64,000 bases of DNA, taken from Methanoculleus sp. (GTDB lineage: Archaea > Halobacteriota > Methanomicrobia > Methanomicrobiales > Methanoculleaceae). Below, one piece after another: positions 1 through 8,460 of this stretch (positions are counted from its first letter, which is position 1; each line of letters starts with the position of its first letter). A program made the translations under genes and the position numbers. Where the stretch lies: NCBI GenBank assembly GCA_018433835.1, contig JAHDQM010000014.1, positions 91,866 through 155,865 of the forward strand, given 5' to 3'. The notes beneath the pieces were generated by a model. The model worked only from the letters and a program-made list of their open reading frames with translations, did not search any database and had not been told where the DNA came from.

Positions 1-519
1 CTCCACAAACGATTTGCCGTGGATGAAGTAAGGGCAGATGAGCGGGTGGTCCGGATCCATCTTCCGGATCTGCTGCTTGATCTGGCGGTCGTTTGCCGGG
101 ACGAGCGACCCCTTCTGCGCCCGCTCCCTCATCAGCGCCGTCGAGAAGGCCTTGACGCCCTCGCACCGCCGGTAGACGTCCCCCTCACCGCCGAGCGGGC
201 ACATGCTGGATTTGCCGATGAGGTAAGCGAACTTGAGATCGCCGCGCTTCTTCCGGACGAGCTCCAGCTCGCGCATAAACGTGGCGAGCTGGCTGATGGT
301 CCGGACGGCGACGAGCACTTTCCGTCCCCGGCTCTCTGCAAGGAGAGCGGAGACCACGCTCGACTTGCCGCTCCCGGTCGGCGCATCGATCATGGCGATG
401 CCGCCGTCGCGTGCGACGGATGCGGCCAGATCAAGCATCTCCCGCTGGCAGGATCGGTACTCCCGGTAGGGGAACCAGTCGTCGAGGGCATCCATTACAT
501 ACAGGTCGACGGCTGACAT
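1..519 (-). CDS. XPD/Rad3-family DNA helicase, N-terminal part (cut by window edge)
   Basis: An open frame of 173 codons starts at ATG 519 (minus strand) and runs off the left edge. The translation has a Q-like motif (RSCQREML, residues 22-29) and a Walker A (APTGSGKSS, from about residue 46). It then has a motif Ia-like stretch, VAVRTISQLATFMREL. A CPLGGEGDVYRRC segment follows where XPD helicases carry Fe-S cluster cysteines. XPD/Rad3 proteins are superfamily 2 helicases that unwind DNA 5' to 3', usually in repair. The gene is divergent from the DUF5654 gene. Only the first nucleotide-binding part and the start of the Fe-S domain are visible, so the subfamily (XPD versus DinG-like) is not settled. 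Confidence 0.85.
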   Translation of the reverse strand, partial: MSAVDLYVMDALDDWFPYREYRSCQREMLDLAASVARDGGIAMIDAPTGSGKSSVVSALLAESRGRKVLVAVRTISQLATFMRELELVRKKRGDLKFAYLIGKSSMCPLGGEGDVYRRCEGVKAFSTALMRERAQKGSLVPANDRQIKQQIRKMDPDHPLICPYFIHGKSFVE

Positions 520-680
520 CAATGTAGTTTGGGTGTCCGGGGCGAAAGTGAAGGGAGGCCGGGACAGAGCCGGCCGGAAAAGTGAAGCGCCCACCGGGAT
601 CTCCGGGACGATCGTGCGCGATCCGGCTCAAGAAGCATCAACGCCGCGCGGCACCGTCCCGGAGCGCCCGTTCCCGGAAC

Positions 681-689
681 TATTATATG
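681..689 (+). promoter_or_regulatory. TATA-box-like promoter of the DUF5654 gene
   Basis: TATTATATG stands out in a GC-rich stretch about 34-42 nt before ATG 723. This fits an archaeal TATA box with a short leader. GGTGGAG at 711-717 is the likely ribosome binding site. Confidence 0.5.
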
Positions 690-722
690 CAACGACGCGC
701 ACCGCTCCCCGGTGGAGATGAC

Positions 723-971
723 ATGGCAGTCAAGACAGAGGTCATCGAAAGTATATCGGCTCTCATCACGGCCGCATTCGGCCTGGTCGCCGCTCTCGCG
801 TGGAACGAAGCCATTCAAGAGCTCTTCAGACTCATCTTTGGGGACCAGAGCTCGTTCGTTGCAATGCTTGCGTATGCCCTCCTCGTGACAATCATCGCGG
901 TGATCGCGACGATCTGGATAGGCCGCGCCGCAGCAAGGGCGAAAGGCGAGGAAAGGGCGGCAAAAAGGTGA
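723..971 (+). CDS. DUF5654 family small membrane protein
   Basis: This 82-residue protein has two predicted membrane segments, at about residues 10-30 and 43-68, and ends in a basic tail rich in Arg, Lys and Ala. The N-terminal pattern (ISALITAAFGLVAALAWNEA) is what I associate with the DUF5654 family of small archaeal membrane proteins, whose function is unknown. The start at ATG 723 is chosen because GGTGGAG lies 5 nt upstream. An earlier in-frame ATG at 582 would add residues with no coding character and would precede the TATA-like box. No partner is evident: the helicase gene is divergent and corA follows after 60 nt. Confidence 0.8.
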   Translation: MAVKTEVIESISALITAAFGLVAALAWNEAIQELFRLIFGDQSSFVAMLAYALLVTIIAVIATIWIGRAAARAKGEERAAKR

Positions 972-1031
972 ACTCACATCACCCATCACATTTTTGACAG
1001 ATCCTCTCGAACCGGAATCTGCTGATGCCCC

Positions 1032-2108
1032 ATGAGTCGGCGTGACGAACAGGCAGCGGAGCAGGGCCGGATGACGGATGGACTGGGCGCCGATCCGGAG
1101 AGGAACATCGATTCCGGTATTACCGGTATACGACCGGTCACCGTTACGGTCACCAGTTACGACGAGTCCCGCTTCGACGAACGGACCTGCACCCGGGCCG
1201 GGGAGATAGGAGGCCTCGCCCTCGGCCCGGCGGTCACCTGGATCGACGCCGACGGAGTCCACGATACCAGGATGGTCCAGGCAATCGGGGACGCCGTCGG
1301 GATCCACCCGCTGACCCTGGAGGACATCGCGAACACCGGTCAGCGGCCGAAGATCGAGGACTACCGCGACTACCTCTACGTTGCAGTCCGGATGCTCGCT
1401 CCCGGCGACGGTGAGTTCCACAGCGAGCAGGTCAGCCTTGTGCTCGGGAAAGGCTACGTCGTATCCTTCCAGGAACAGCCGGGCGATGTCTTCGAGCGCA
1501 TCCGGGAGCGCCTGCGTGCAGGAGCCGGGAGGCTGCGGAGCGAGGGGGCGGATTACCTCTTCTACGCCCTGCTGGATGCGATCGTCGACGGCTACTTCTC
1601 CGTGATCGAGGTCTTCGGGGAGCGCATCGAGGCGGTCGAGGAGGAGGTGGTGGCAGACCCCGACCGCGAGACCCTGCAGGCAATCTACGCCTTGAAGCGG
1701 TCCCTTATAGCGCTCCGGCGATCGGTCTGGCCGCTCCGTGACGTGGTGGCGGAACTCGAGCGGGGCGACTCGCCCCTGATCCTTGGTTCGACGCTCGTCT
1801 ACCTCCGGGACGTCTACGACCACACCATAGAGGTCGCCGAGACCGTGGAGACCTACCGGGAGATGATGTCCGGGACCCTTGACGTCTATCTCTCGAGCCA
1901 GAGCAGCCGGATGAACGAGATCATGAAGGTCCTCACCATCATCGCCACCATCTTCATCCCGCTCACCTTCATCGCCGGGGTCTACGGCATGAACTTTGCC
2001 TACATGCCGGAGATCAGACACCCCTGGGGATATCCCGCGGCCCTCGCTTCGATGGCGGTCGTCGCGGGGGTGATGCTCCTCTACTTCAGGAAGAAGAGGT
2101 GGATCTGA
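1032..2108 (+). CDS. corA: CorA-type magnesium/cobalt transporter
   Basis: This 358-residue protein belongs to the CorA/MIT family of divalent cation channels, which form pentamers in the cytoplasmic membrane and mainly pass Mg2+. A long cytoplasmic alpha/beta and helical funnel is followed by two C-terminal membrane helices (about 298-320 and 333-351). The family signature YGMNF ends the first helix near residue 319, and the protein ends in a basic tail. Length is normal for the family. A later ATG at 1071 is possible, since the first 13 residues look non-conserved. Cobalt is a known CorA substrate, which may matter here because cobalt and corrinoid genes are frequent in the window, but no direct link is visible. 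Confidence 0.95.
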   Translation: MSRRDEQAAEQGRMTDGLGADPERNIDSGITGIRPVTVTVTSYDESRFDERTCTRAGEIGGLALGPAVTWIDADGVHDTRMVQAIGDAVGIHPLTLEDIANTGQRPKIEDYRDYLYVAVRMLAPGDGEFHSEQVSLVLGKGYVVSFQEQPGDVFERIRERLRAGAGRLRSEGADYLFYALLDAIVDGYFSVIEVFGERIEAVEEEVVADPDRETLQAIYALKRSLIALRRSVWPLRDVVAELERGDSPLILGSTLVYLRDVYDHTIEVAETVETYREMMSGTLDVYLSSQSSRMNEIMKVLTIIATIFIPLTFIAGVYGMNFAYMPEIRHPWGYPAALASMAVVAGVMLLYFRKKRWI

Positions 2109-2125
2109 CGGTGATCCCGGGTGGG

Positions 2126-2156
2126 TTCCGGCAACCGGCAGCACATGTTGCCGGAA
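2126..2156 (+). terminator. Perfect 10-bp stem-loop downstream of corA
   Basis: TTCCGGCAAC at 2126-2135 and GTTGCCGGAA at 2147-2156 are exact reverse complements around an 11-nt loop, 18 nt after the corA stop. There is no T-run, so this may be a 3'-end or processing structure, or an operator for the acs operon, rather than a standard archaeal terminator. Confidence 0.5.
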
Positions 2157-2200
2157 AGCCCCGGAGACCGCGGTTGCTGCCGCCCTGTACAGAAACAATG

Positions 2201-2207
2201 TTTTATG
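2201..2207 (+). promoter_or_regulatory. Candidate TATA box of the acs operon
   Basis: TTTTATG, preceded by AGAAACAATG, lies 34-40 nt before the acsB ATG. It is the only AT-rich hexamer-sized site in the 132-nt gap, so it is the best promoter candidate for the six-gene operon. Confidence 0.4.
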
Positions 2208-2240
2208 CCCGCACGCTAAGTACCACCTGCTGATGGCATC

Positions 2241-4277
2241 ATGAAGAACAAGCTTACGGACTCCCTTGACGCGGCGATAGAACGCGGCCGCATCGACCTC
2301 GATGCGAGGATGCGGGCACTCGCCGGGAAGCTCGCCTACGCGGATACGGCATACGCCCTTCCCGTGACCTACGCCGTCACCGGCATTGCCGTGCGGGACG
2401 CGGACGGAGCGCGCGAAGCATACAAACAGTCCGGCAACAACCTCCTCGTCGCCTGCGAGTGCCTGATGGCCGGCGAAGGCGGTGTCCCGAGCCCCTACAC
2501 CGGCTTCATACCGGACGCGGTCCTCCGGAGGCTCGGCTACACCCTGGTCGACGGGAGCGTCATCGGCCTCGGCCTCCTCGTCGGGACACCGGAGAGCCCC
2601 GATGCCGCCGCGGCCGTCTGCCGGGAGATGCAGGAGAAGTACCTGCTCACCTTCCTTGCCGGCGGAGTCGTGGGGGCGCTCTCCGGCGCCGGCGTCCGGC
2701 TGGGGCTGGATTACCGTCTGGTGCCGCTCGGGCCGCAGAGCGCCCGGGGCATCCACTTCGCCGACATCCTCGCCCGGGTCGCCATGATGTTTGGCGGTGT
2801 GCAGCCAGGAGACGTCCATTCCCTGCTCGGGTACGCCGCGGAACGGGCGAAGGCGTTCGTGATCGCGTTCCCGGACCTCACCGACGAAGAGACTGCGTTT
2901 GTCGATGCCCTGCGGGTGCTCGGGATACCGATCCTCGCGGCCGGCGAAGGCTACGGGGGAGGGGCGTGGGTCCCGGTCGCTCCCGCCGAGGCGGTCCGGA
3001 CAGGAATGGACCTGCGGGGGATCCGGGTCACGGTCACGGCGATCCCGATACCCATGGCCTGCTCCCCCGCGTTCGAGGGAAAGAGCATCCGCAGGGAAGA
3101 GATGTACGTGGAGTTCGGCGGCGGCCGGACCCCCGCCTTCGAGCTTCTCCGGATGCGGCCCCGGGAGGAGGTCGAGGACGGGAAGGTCACCGTCGTCGGA
3201 CCGGAGGTCGACGCCGTTTTGGAAGGCTCCGCCCTCCCGCTCGCGATCCAGGTGGACGTCGCCGGCGCGAAGATGAAGACGGATTACGAACCGGTGCTTG
3301 AGAGGCGAATCCATACCTTCATCAACTACGGCGAGGGGTCCTGGCACGTTGCACAGCGGGACCTCATCTGGGTCAGGCTCTCGAAGGAGGCGGTGGCAAA
3401 AGGCGTCAGGATCCGTGACATCGGGACGCTGCTCGCCCACAAGCTCAGGATGGAGTTTCCGGATCACATCGATGCGGTCCAGGTGACGCTGGTCACCGAC
3501 GGGCAGAAAGTCGAGGAGATGCTCGCGAAGGCGCGGGCGGTCTATGCGGCACGGGACGAACGGATTGCCGGCATGAAGGACGAGGACGTTGAGACCTTCT
3601 ACTCCTGCACCCTCTGCCAGACGTTCGCCCCGAACCACGTCTGTGTCATCACCCCGGAGCGGCCGGCGCTCTGCGGGGCGATCACCTGGCTCGATGCCCG
3701 GATTGCCCATGAGATCACTCCCGCCGGGGCGAACCAGCCAGTTCCGAAGGAGGAGGCAGTCGATGCCGTCTATGGGGAGTTTTCGGGGGTGAACCGGTTC
3801 GTAAAGAAGGCATCCCATGGTGAGGTCGACCGGATCTCCCTCTACAGCATGATCGAGAACCCGATGACCGCCTGCGGGTGCTTCGAGTGCATCGCGGCGA
3901 TCGTCCCGGAGGTGAACGGCATCCTGATCGTCAGCCGGGACTTCGCGGGTGAGACACCGCTCGGGATGACCTTCTCGACGCTCGCCGGGACGATCGGGGG
4001 CGGTGCGCAGACGCCGGGGTTCATCGGCATATCGAAGAACTACATCTTAAGCGACAGGTTCCTCCAGGCCGAGAACGGCATCGCACGGGTGGTCTGGATG
4101 CCGGCTCCTTTGAAAGAGGAACTGGGGGACCGGTTGCGGGCAAAACTCGCCGCGCAGGGGATGTCGGACCTCTTTGAGAAGATCGCGGACGAGGTCTCGG
4201 CACCGACGATCGAGGACCTGATCGCATTCCTCGAACGTGTCGAACACCCTGCGCTCACGATGAGGTCGCTGATCTAG
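2241..4277 (+). CDS. acsB: Acetyl-CoA synthase, bacterial-type full-length (AcsB)
   Basis: This 678-residue protein should make or cleave acetyl-CoA from CO, CoA and a methyl group supplied by the corrinoid iron-sulfur protein. The A-cluster ligands are all present: Cys456, Cys459, Cys468 and Cys478 for the 4Fe-4S cluster, and the Cys545-Gly546-Cys547 motif for the Ni-Ni site. Spacing matches the bacterial enzyme (478 to 545 is 67 residues). It also carries the N-terminal domain that in bacteria docks to CO dehydrogenase (residues 1 to about 300). Archaeal CdhC lacks that domain and is about 200 residues shorter. Good matches are spread over the whole length (TGFIPDAVLRRLG, MMFGGV, FEGKSIRREEMYVE, PALTM near the end). 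It is first in an operon with acsD, acsC, a RACo gene, a core-MetE-like gene and cooC. No CODH gene is adjacent. Confidence 0.95.
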   Translation: MKNKLTDSLDAAIERGRIDLDARMRALAGKLAYADTAYALPVTYAVTGIAVRDADGAREAYKQSGNNLLVACECLMAGEGGVPSPYTGFIPDAVLRRLGYTLVDGSVIGLGLLVGTPESPDAAAAVCREMQEKYLLTFLAGGVVGALSGAGVRLGLDYRLVPLGPQSARGIHFADILARVAMMFGGVQPGDVHSLLGYAAERAKAFVIAFPDLTDEETAFVDALRVLGIPILAAGEGYGGGAWVPVAPAEAVRTGMDLRGIRVTVTAIPIPMACSPAFEGKSIRREEMYVEFGGGRTPAFELLRMRPREEVEDGKVTVVGPEVDAVLEGSALPLAIQVDVAGAKMKTDYEPVLERRIHTFINYGEGSWHVAQRDLIWVRLSKEAVAKGVRIRDIGTLLAHKLRMEFPDHIDAVQVTLVTDGQKVEEMLAKARAVYAARDERIAGMKDEDVETFYSCTLCQTFAPNHVCVITPERPALCGAITWLDARIAHEITPAGANQPVPKEEAVDAVYGEFSGVNRFVKKASHGEVDRISLYSMIENPMTACGCFECIAAIVPEVNGILIVSRDFAGETPLGMTFSTLAGTIGGGAQTPGFIGISKNYILSDRFLQAENGIARVVWMPAPLKEELGDRLRAKLAAQGMSDLFEKIADEVSAPTIEDLIAFLERVEHPALTMRSLI

Positions 4278-4289
4278 GGGGGATGGTGC

Positions 4290-5201
4290 ATGACAGAGAG
4301 CAGTGATGAGGGATTAGCCATCCGGGAGGTGCGCCTCGGCGCCACGCGGGCCGAAGGGGGGACACGGGAGGTCTCTTACGTGATCGGAGGGGAGCGGGCC
4401 TTACCGTTCTCCGGCAAGAGGCCGGAACGGCTCCTCGTAGCGCTTGAGATCTGCGACGACCCCCGGTTCTGGCCGCCGGTGGTCCGCGATTACGTGGGCG
4501 ACCTCTCGAACGACCCCGGCGAGTGGGCGCGGGCCGCGGAGCGCACCTATGGTGCGGACCTCGTGCGGCTGAACTTCACCAGCACGAAACAGCGCGGGTT
4601 TGATGCGTTCGATGCGATTGCCGCGACGACGGAGGAGGTGCTTGCGGCGACGACCCGCCCCCTGATCGTCGAGGGGAGCAACGAGCCGGAACTCGACAGC
4701 GAGGTCTTCCGCCGCTGCGGAGAGGGGGGGGAGGGCGAACGGCTCCTCCTCGGAACCGCGGAGGCCGACCGCTACCGGAGCGTCGCCGCGGCGGCGCTGG
4801 CATACGGTCACGCAGTGATCGCCCAGTCGCCCATCGACGTCAACCTGGCCAAGCAGCTGAACATCCTCCTCTGTGAGACCGGCGTGCCGCAGGACCGGAT
4901 CGTGATCGACCCCTACACGGGGGCGCTCGGCTACGGGTTCGAGTACTCCTACTCGGTGATGGAGCGGATACGTCTCGCCGCCCTCGCCGGCGATGCGGAT
5001 CTGGCGATGCCGATGATCAGCGCCCCCACCGATACCCTCTCAGTACGGGAGGTGCGGGAGGCCGTACCGGCGGATCAGGATGCGATGGCGGTTGCCTGGG
5101 AGTTCTACACCGCTTACTCGGCTTTCGTCGCCGGCGCGTCGATCGTCTGCGTCCGCCACCCCCGTACCGTGGAGAGGCTCAAAAAGGCGCTGGAGGTCTA
5201 A
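4290..5201 (+). CDS. acsD: Corrinoid iron-sulfur protein small subunit (AcsD/CdhD-like)
   Basis: This 303-residue protein is the small (delta) subunit of the CFeSP, a TIM-barrel protein that pairs with AcsC and helps hold the corrinoid carrying the methyl group to and from acetyl-CoA synthase. Recognisable segments are ALEICDDPRFWPPVVRDYVG, the barrel strand ADLVRLNFTST, VEGSNEPELDSEVFRRC and DPYTGALGYGFEYSYSVMER. Length fits bacterial AcsD (a little over 300) rather than the longer CdhD of methanosarcinal complexes. The start at ATG 4290 has a purine-rich GGGGGGATGG just upstream, 12 nt after acsB ends. acsC starts 2 nt after its stop, so the two subunits are probably made together. Confidence 0.93.
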   Translation: MTESSDEGLAIREVRLGATRAEGGTREVSYVIGGERALPFSGKRPERLLVALEICDDPRFWPPVVRDYVGDLSNDPGEWARAAERTYGADLVRLNFTSTKQRGFDAFDAIAATTEEVLAATTRPLIVEGSNEPELDSEVFRRCGEGGEGERLLLGTAEADRYRSVAAAALAYGHAVIAQSPIDVNLAKQLNILLCETGVPQDRIVIDPYTGALGYGFEYSYSVMERIRLAALAGDADLAMPMISAPTDTLSVREVREAVPADQDAMAVAWEFYTAYSAFVAGASIVCVRHPRTVERLKKALEV

Positions 5202-5203
5202 GC

Positions 5204-6538
5204 ATGGCGATGAAAGCACTCGACATCTACAAAAACCTCCCGAAGACGAACTGCAAGAAGTGCGGGTACCCCACGTGCCTTGCTTTCGCCATGAAACTCG
5301 CCGTCGGAAAGGCGGAGATCGAGGCCTGTCCCGACCTCGATCCCGAAACGAAGACCCTGCTCGGCGGGGTGACCCGGCCGCCGGTCCGGCTCGTGCAGGT
5401 CGGCGCAGGCGAGCGATCGGTTGCGATCGGCGAGGAGTTCGTCCTCTTCCGGCACGAAAAGACCTTCTACCACCCGCCCGGGATCATGGTGCAGGTCTCC
5501 GACGCCTGGCCGGAGGACAAGGTGCGTTCCGCCGTGGAGGTGGTCCGGGACACGGTCGTCCACCGGGTGGGACAGGACCTCGTCCTCACCGGGGTGGCGG
5601 TGAAAAACGAGAGCAACCGTCCCGACCGGTTCGCAGAGACCGTGGCCCTCGCCGGTGGCGGAAGCAGCCTCCCCCTGGTGCTGATCGCCGACGATCCCGC
5701 ATCCTTCGAGGCGGCTCTCGCGATATCGGGGCACTACCGGCCGCTGATCCACGCCGCGACCGGGGACAACTGGCAGGCCCTCGCCGCCCTTGCGAAGCGG
5801 TACGGGTGCCCCCTCGCCGTCCGGGCCTCCGGTCCCGCCGAACTCGCCGCTCTCGCCGGTAAGTGCGCGGACGCCGGGGCCCCGGACCTCGTGCTCGATC
5901 CCGCCCCGCGGTCGCTCCGTGATTTCATCGCCGCCGCGACGGAGATCCGGAGAGCTGCCGTCGGGCGGACCGAGCCCGCGCTCGGCTACCCCCTCTACCT
6001 CGATGCCGGCTCCTTCGGGGAGATCGATACGGCCCTCGCGGCGGGCATCCTGAAATACGCGGGGATCATCGTCACCCCCCCGCTCTCCCCCGCCTCCCGC
6101 GAGGCGGCGCTCACCCTGCGGCAGAACATCTACACCGACCCGCAAAAGCCCATCCAGGTGACGCCGGGCATCTACCCGATCAACGAGCCCGGGCCGAGCG
6201 CCCCGGTCCTCCTCACGGTGAACTTCTCGCTCACCTACTTCACGCTACTCAGTTATCTCGATGCGTCCCGGATACCCTGCTACCTCTTCGTAGCGGACAC
6301 CGAAGGGCTCTCGGTCCTCACGGCCGTCGCCGGCGGGAAACTGACCGAGACCCTCGTCGCCGATTCGCTCAAAAAGTTCGGCGTCGTTGATCAGGTGGAT
6401 CACCGGCGGCTCGTCATACCCGGTTACGCCGCGCCCCTCTCCGGGAAGATCGAGGACGCGACCGGCTGGAAGGTGCTGGTCGGTCCCCGGGATGCGGCCG
6501 ACCTCCCCGGATACCTGGAGAAGGAGTGGAAGGCCTGA
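5204..6538 (+). CDS. acsC: Corrinoid iron-sulfur protein large subunit (AcsC)
   Basis: This 444-residue protein is the large (gamma) CFeSP subunit. The N-terminus carries the 4Fe-4S ligands Cys17, Cys20, Cys25 and Cys42 (pattern CKKCGYPTC then C), the cluster that reactivates oxidised Co. A TIM barrel follows, then a C-terminal corrinoid-binding domain (about 320-444). Length agrees with bacterial AcsC. GGAGGT at 5192-5197, inside the acsD end, is a strong ribosome binding site for ATG 5204. A second ATG at 5210 is a less likely start. The stop codon overlaps the ATG of the RACo gene (TGATG), typical of translational coupling. Confidence 0.95.
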   Translation: MAMKALDIYKNLPKTNCKKCGYPTCLAFAMKLAVGKAEIEACPDLDPETKTLLGGVTRPPVRLVQVGAGERSVAIGEEFVLFRHEKTFYHPPGIMVQVSDAWPEDKVRSAVEVVRDTVVHRVGQDLVLTGVAVKNESNRPDRFAETVALAGGGSSLPLVLIADDPASFEAALAISGHYRPLIHAATGDNWQALAALAKRYGCPLAVRASGPAELAALAGKCADAGAPDLVLDPAPRSLRDFIAAATEIRRAAVGRTEPALGYPLYLDAGSFGEIDTALAAGILKYAGIIVTPPLSPASREAALTLRQNIYTDPQKPIQVTPGIYPINEPGPSAPVLLTVNFSLTYFTLLSYLDASRIPCYLFVADTEGLSVLTAVAGGKLTETLVADSLKKFGVVDQVDHRRLVIPGYAAPLSGKIEDATGWKVLVGPRDAADLPGYLEKEWKA

Positions 6539-8460
6539 TGCCGACCGCGACGTTCCTCCCCGACTACCGGAAGGTGACCGTGCCAGAGGGCGCGACCCTC
6601 CTCGACGCGGCCCGCGCTGCCGGCCTCTCCATGAACGTGGTCTGCGGCGGGCAGGGAAAGTGCGGGAAGTGTCTGGTCTTCATCAGAGACGGCACGGCGT
6701 CGTTCGACCGCGAGAAGTACCGCAGGTTCTTCTCGGAGGAGGAGATCGCCCGCGGGGCATGCCTTGCCTGCCAGGCGACCGTCGTCGGCGACGTCCAGGT
6801 GGAGGTCCCGGCCGGGTCCCTCATCCAGGAGCAAAAGATCCTGGTGGAGGTCCCGGGTATGAAGGAGATCCCGCTCAGTCCCGCCGTCAGGAAGTACGAA
6901 GTCCGCCTCGACCCGCCGTCTCTTGAGGACACGAATCCCGACCTCGCCCGTCTGCTCGAGGGGATCGAGCGGCAGGGCGGCCCGCCCCCGAACAGGGTCT
7001 ACGCGCCGCTCGGCGTCCTCTGCTACCTCCCGCAGGTGCTCCGCCGGAGCGGGTGGCACGCAACCGCCACGGTCGCTCTGGTGCCGGGGGGCTACCGCTT
7101 AAGCAGCGTGGAAGAAGGCAACACCACGGAAAGGCTCTACGGAGCGGCGGTGGATCTCGGAACCACCACGATCGTGGCCTATATCTGGAGCCTGACCGAC
7201 GGGCGGACCCTTGCTACGGCGTCCAACTACAACAAGCAGATCTCCTGCGGCGAGGATATCCTCTCGCGGGTGAACTTCTCCCGGAAGAGCGGCCTCTCAC
7301 GGCTGCAGCAACTTGCGACGGAGAGCATCAACGAGGCCCTGACGACCGCCGCCGATGCCGCGGGGATCGACCGCGAGGAGATCTTTGAGGTGATGATAGC
7401 CGGGAACACGGTGATGACACACCTCCTTCTCGGGATCGACCCCGCCTACATGATCGCCGAACCCTACATCCCGGTCGTGCGGCGGATGCTCTCGACGGCC
7501 GCCGGACGGATCGGTATCGCGGCCCACCAGAACGCCGGGGTGTACACCTTCCCGGCGGTCTCGAACTTCATCGGCGGCGACATCATCGCCGATATCCTGG
7601 CCACCGGGATGGCGGAACGCGAGGAGGCCACACTCATGGTGGACATCGGCACGAACTTCGAGGCTGTGCTCGGCAACAGCGACTGGATGCTCTCCTGCGC
7701 AGGCGCGGCCGGCCCGGCCCTGGAGGGCGGGGAGGTGCTCTTCGGGATGCGGGCAAACCCGGGCGCGATCGAGCGGGTCCGGATCGACCCCGACACCCTC
7801 GCGCCGTCCTTCTCGACGATCAACGGCGTCCGGCCGAGGGGGATCTGCGGTTCGGGCCTCATCGATCTGCTCGCGGAGCTGTTCCGCGCCTGCGTCATCG
7901 ACCGGACGGGCGGGATCAACCTGGAGATCGATCATCCCCGGGTCCGGAAGGGGCGGTATCATCCGGAGTTCGTCGTGGCCTGGGAGGCGGAGACGTCGAT
8001 CAGGAAGGATCTCGTCATCACCGAAAACGACATCAAAAACCTGATCATGAGCAAAGCGGCGATCCACGGAGCCTGCATGACGCTCCTCGACGCTGCGGGC
8101 CTTGCACCCGGGGATATCAGCAGGATCTGCTTCTCGGGAGCGTTCGGGAACTACCTCAACAAAGAGAGCGCCGTCACCGTCGGGCTGATACCCGAGACGC
8201 CCCTCGAGCGCGTGGAAAACATCGGGAACGGCGCGATCACCGGCGCGAACATCGCTCTCGTCAACCGCAGACGAAGAAAGGAACTCGACGAGCTCGCCCA
8301 GAGGATCACCTACATCGAGCTGAATGCGGATCCTTCCTTCATGGACCGGTACACGTCGAGCTGTTTTTTGCCGCACACCGATTTCACTCTCTTCCCCCAC
8401 GTGCAGCAGATGCTTGAGGCGTGCCGGGCCAGGCAGGGGGTGAGATCGTGGCAGGCATGA
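6538..8460 (+). CDS. RACo-type corrinoid activation protein (2Fe-2S ferredoxin plus ASKHA ATPase)
   Basis: This 640-residue reductive activator of corrinoid iron-sulfur protein uses ATP to drive reduction of inactive Co(II) to Co(I). It has an N-terminal 2Fe-2S ferredoxin domain with Cys36, Cys42, Cys45 and a Cys75/Cys78 pair (CGGQGKCGKC motif). A linker follows, then a large ASKHA-fold domain with the nucleotide-binding signatures GAAVDLGTTTIVAYI and VDIGTNFEAVL and a late GICGSGLIDLL. Domain order and length agree with RACo of acetogens. ATG 6538 is preferred over an in-frame GTG at 6526 because it overlaps the acsC stop and has GGAG upstream. Its presence shows that the operon encodes a working, self-maintaining corrinoid cycle. 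Confidence 0.9.
   Translation: MPTATFLPDYRKVTVPEGATLLDAARAAGLSMNVVCGGQGKCGKCLVFIRDGTASFDREKYRRFFSEEEIARGACLACQATVVGDVQVEVPAGSLIQEQKILVEVPGMKEIPLSPAVRKYEVRLDPPSLEDTNPDLARLLEGIERQGGPPPNRVYAPLGVLCYLPQVLRRSGWHATATVALVPGGYRLSSVEEGNTTERLYGAAVDLGTTTIVAYIWSLTDGRTLATASNYNKQISCGEDILSRVNFSRKSGLSRLQQLATESINEALTTAADAAGIDREEIFEVMIAGNTVMTHLLLGIDPAYMIAEPYIPVVRRMLSTAAGRIGIAAHQNAGVYTFPAVSNFIGGDIIADILATGMAEREEATLMVDIGTNFEAVLGNSDWMLSCAGAAGPALEGGEVLFGMRANPGAIERVRIDPDTLAPSFSTINGVRPRGICGSGLIDLLAELFRACVIDRTGGINLEIDHPRVRKGRYHPEFVVAWEAETSIRKDLVITENDIKNLIMSKAAIHGACMTLLDAAGLAPGDISRICFSGAFGNYLNKESAVTVGLIPETPLERVENIGNGAITGANIALVNRRRRKELDELAQRITYIELNADPSFMDRYTSSCFLPHTDFTLFPHVQQMLEACRARQGVRSWQA

Noticed and set aside
519..3818. 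A 1099-codon open frame on the minus strand
   Set aside because: It lies antisense to corA and acsB, which have unmistakable family motifs. Its translation is low-complexity Asp/Arg/Pro-rich sequence typical of the complement of GC-rich genes.
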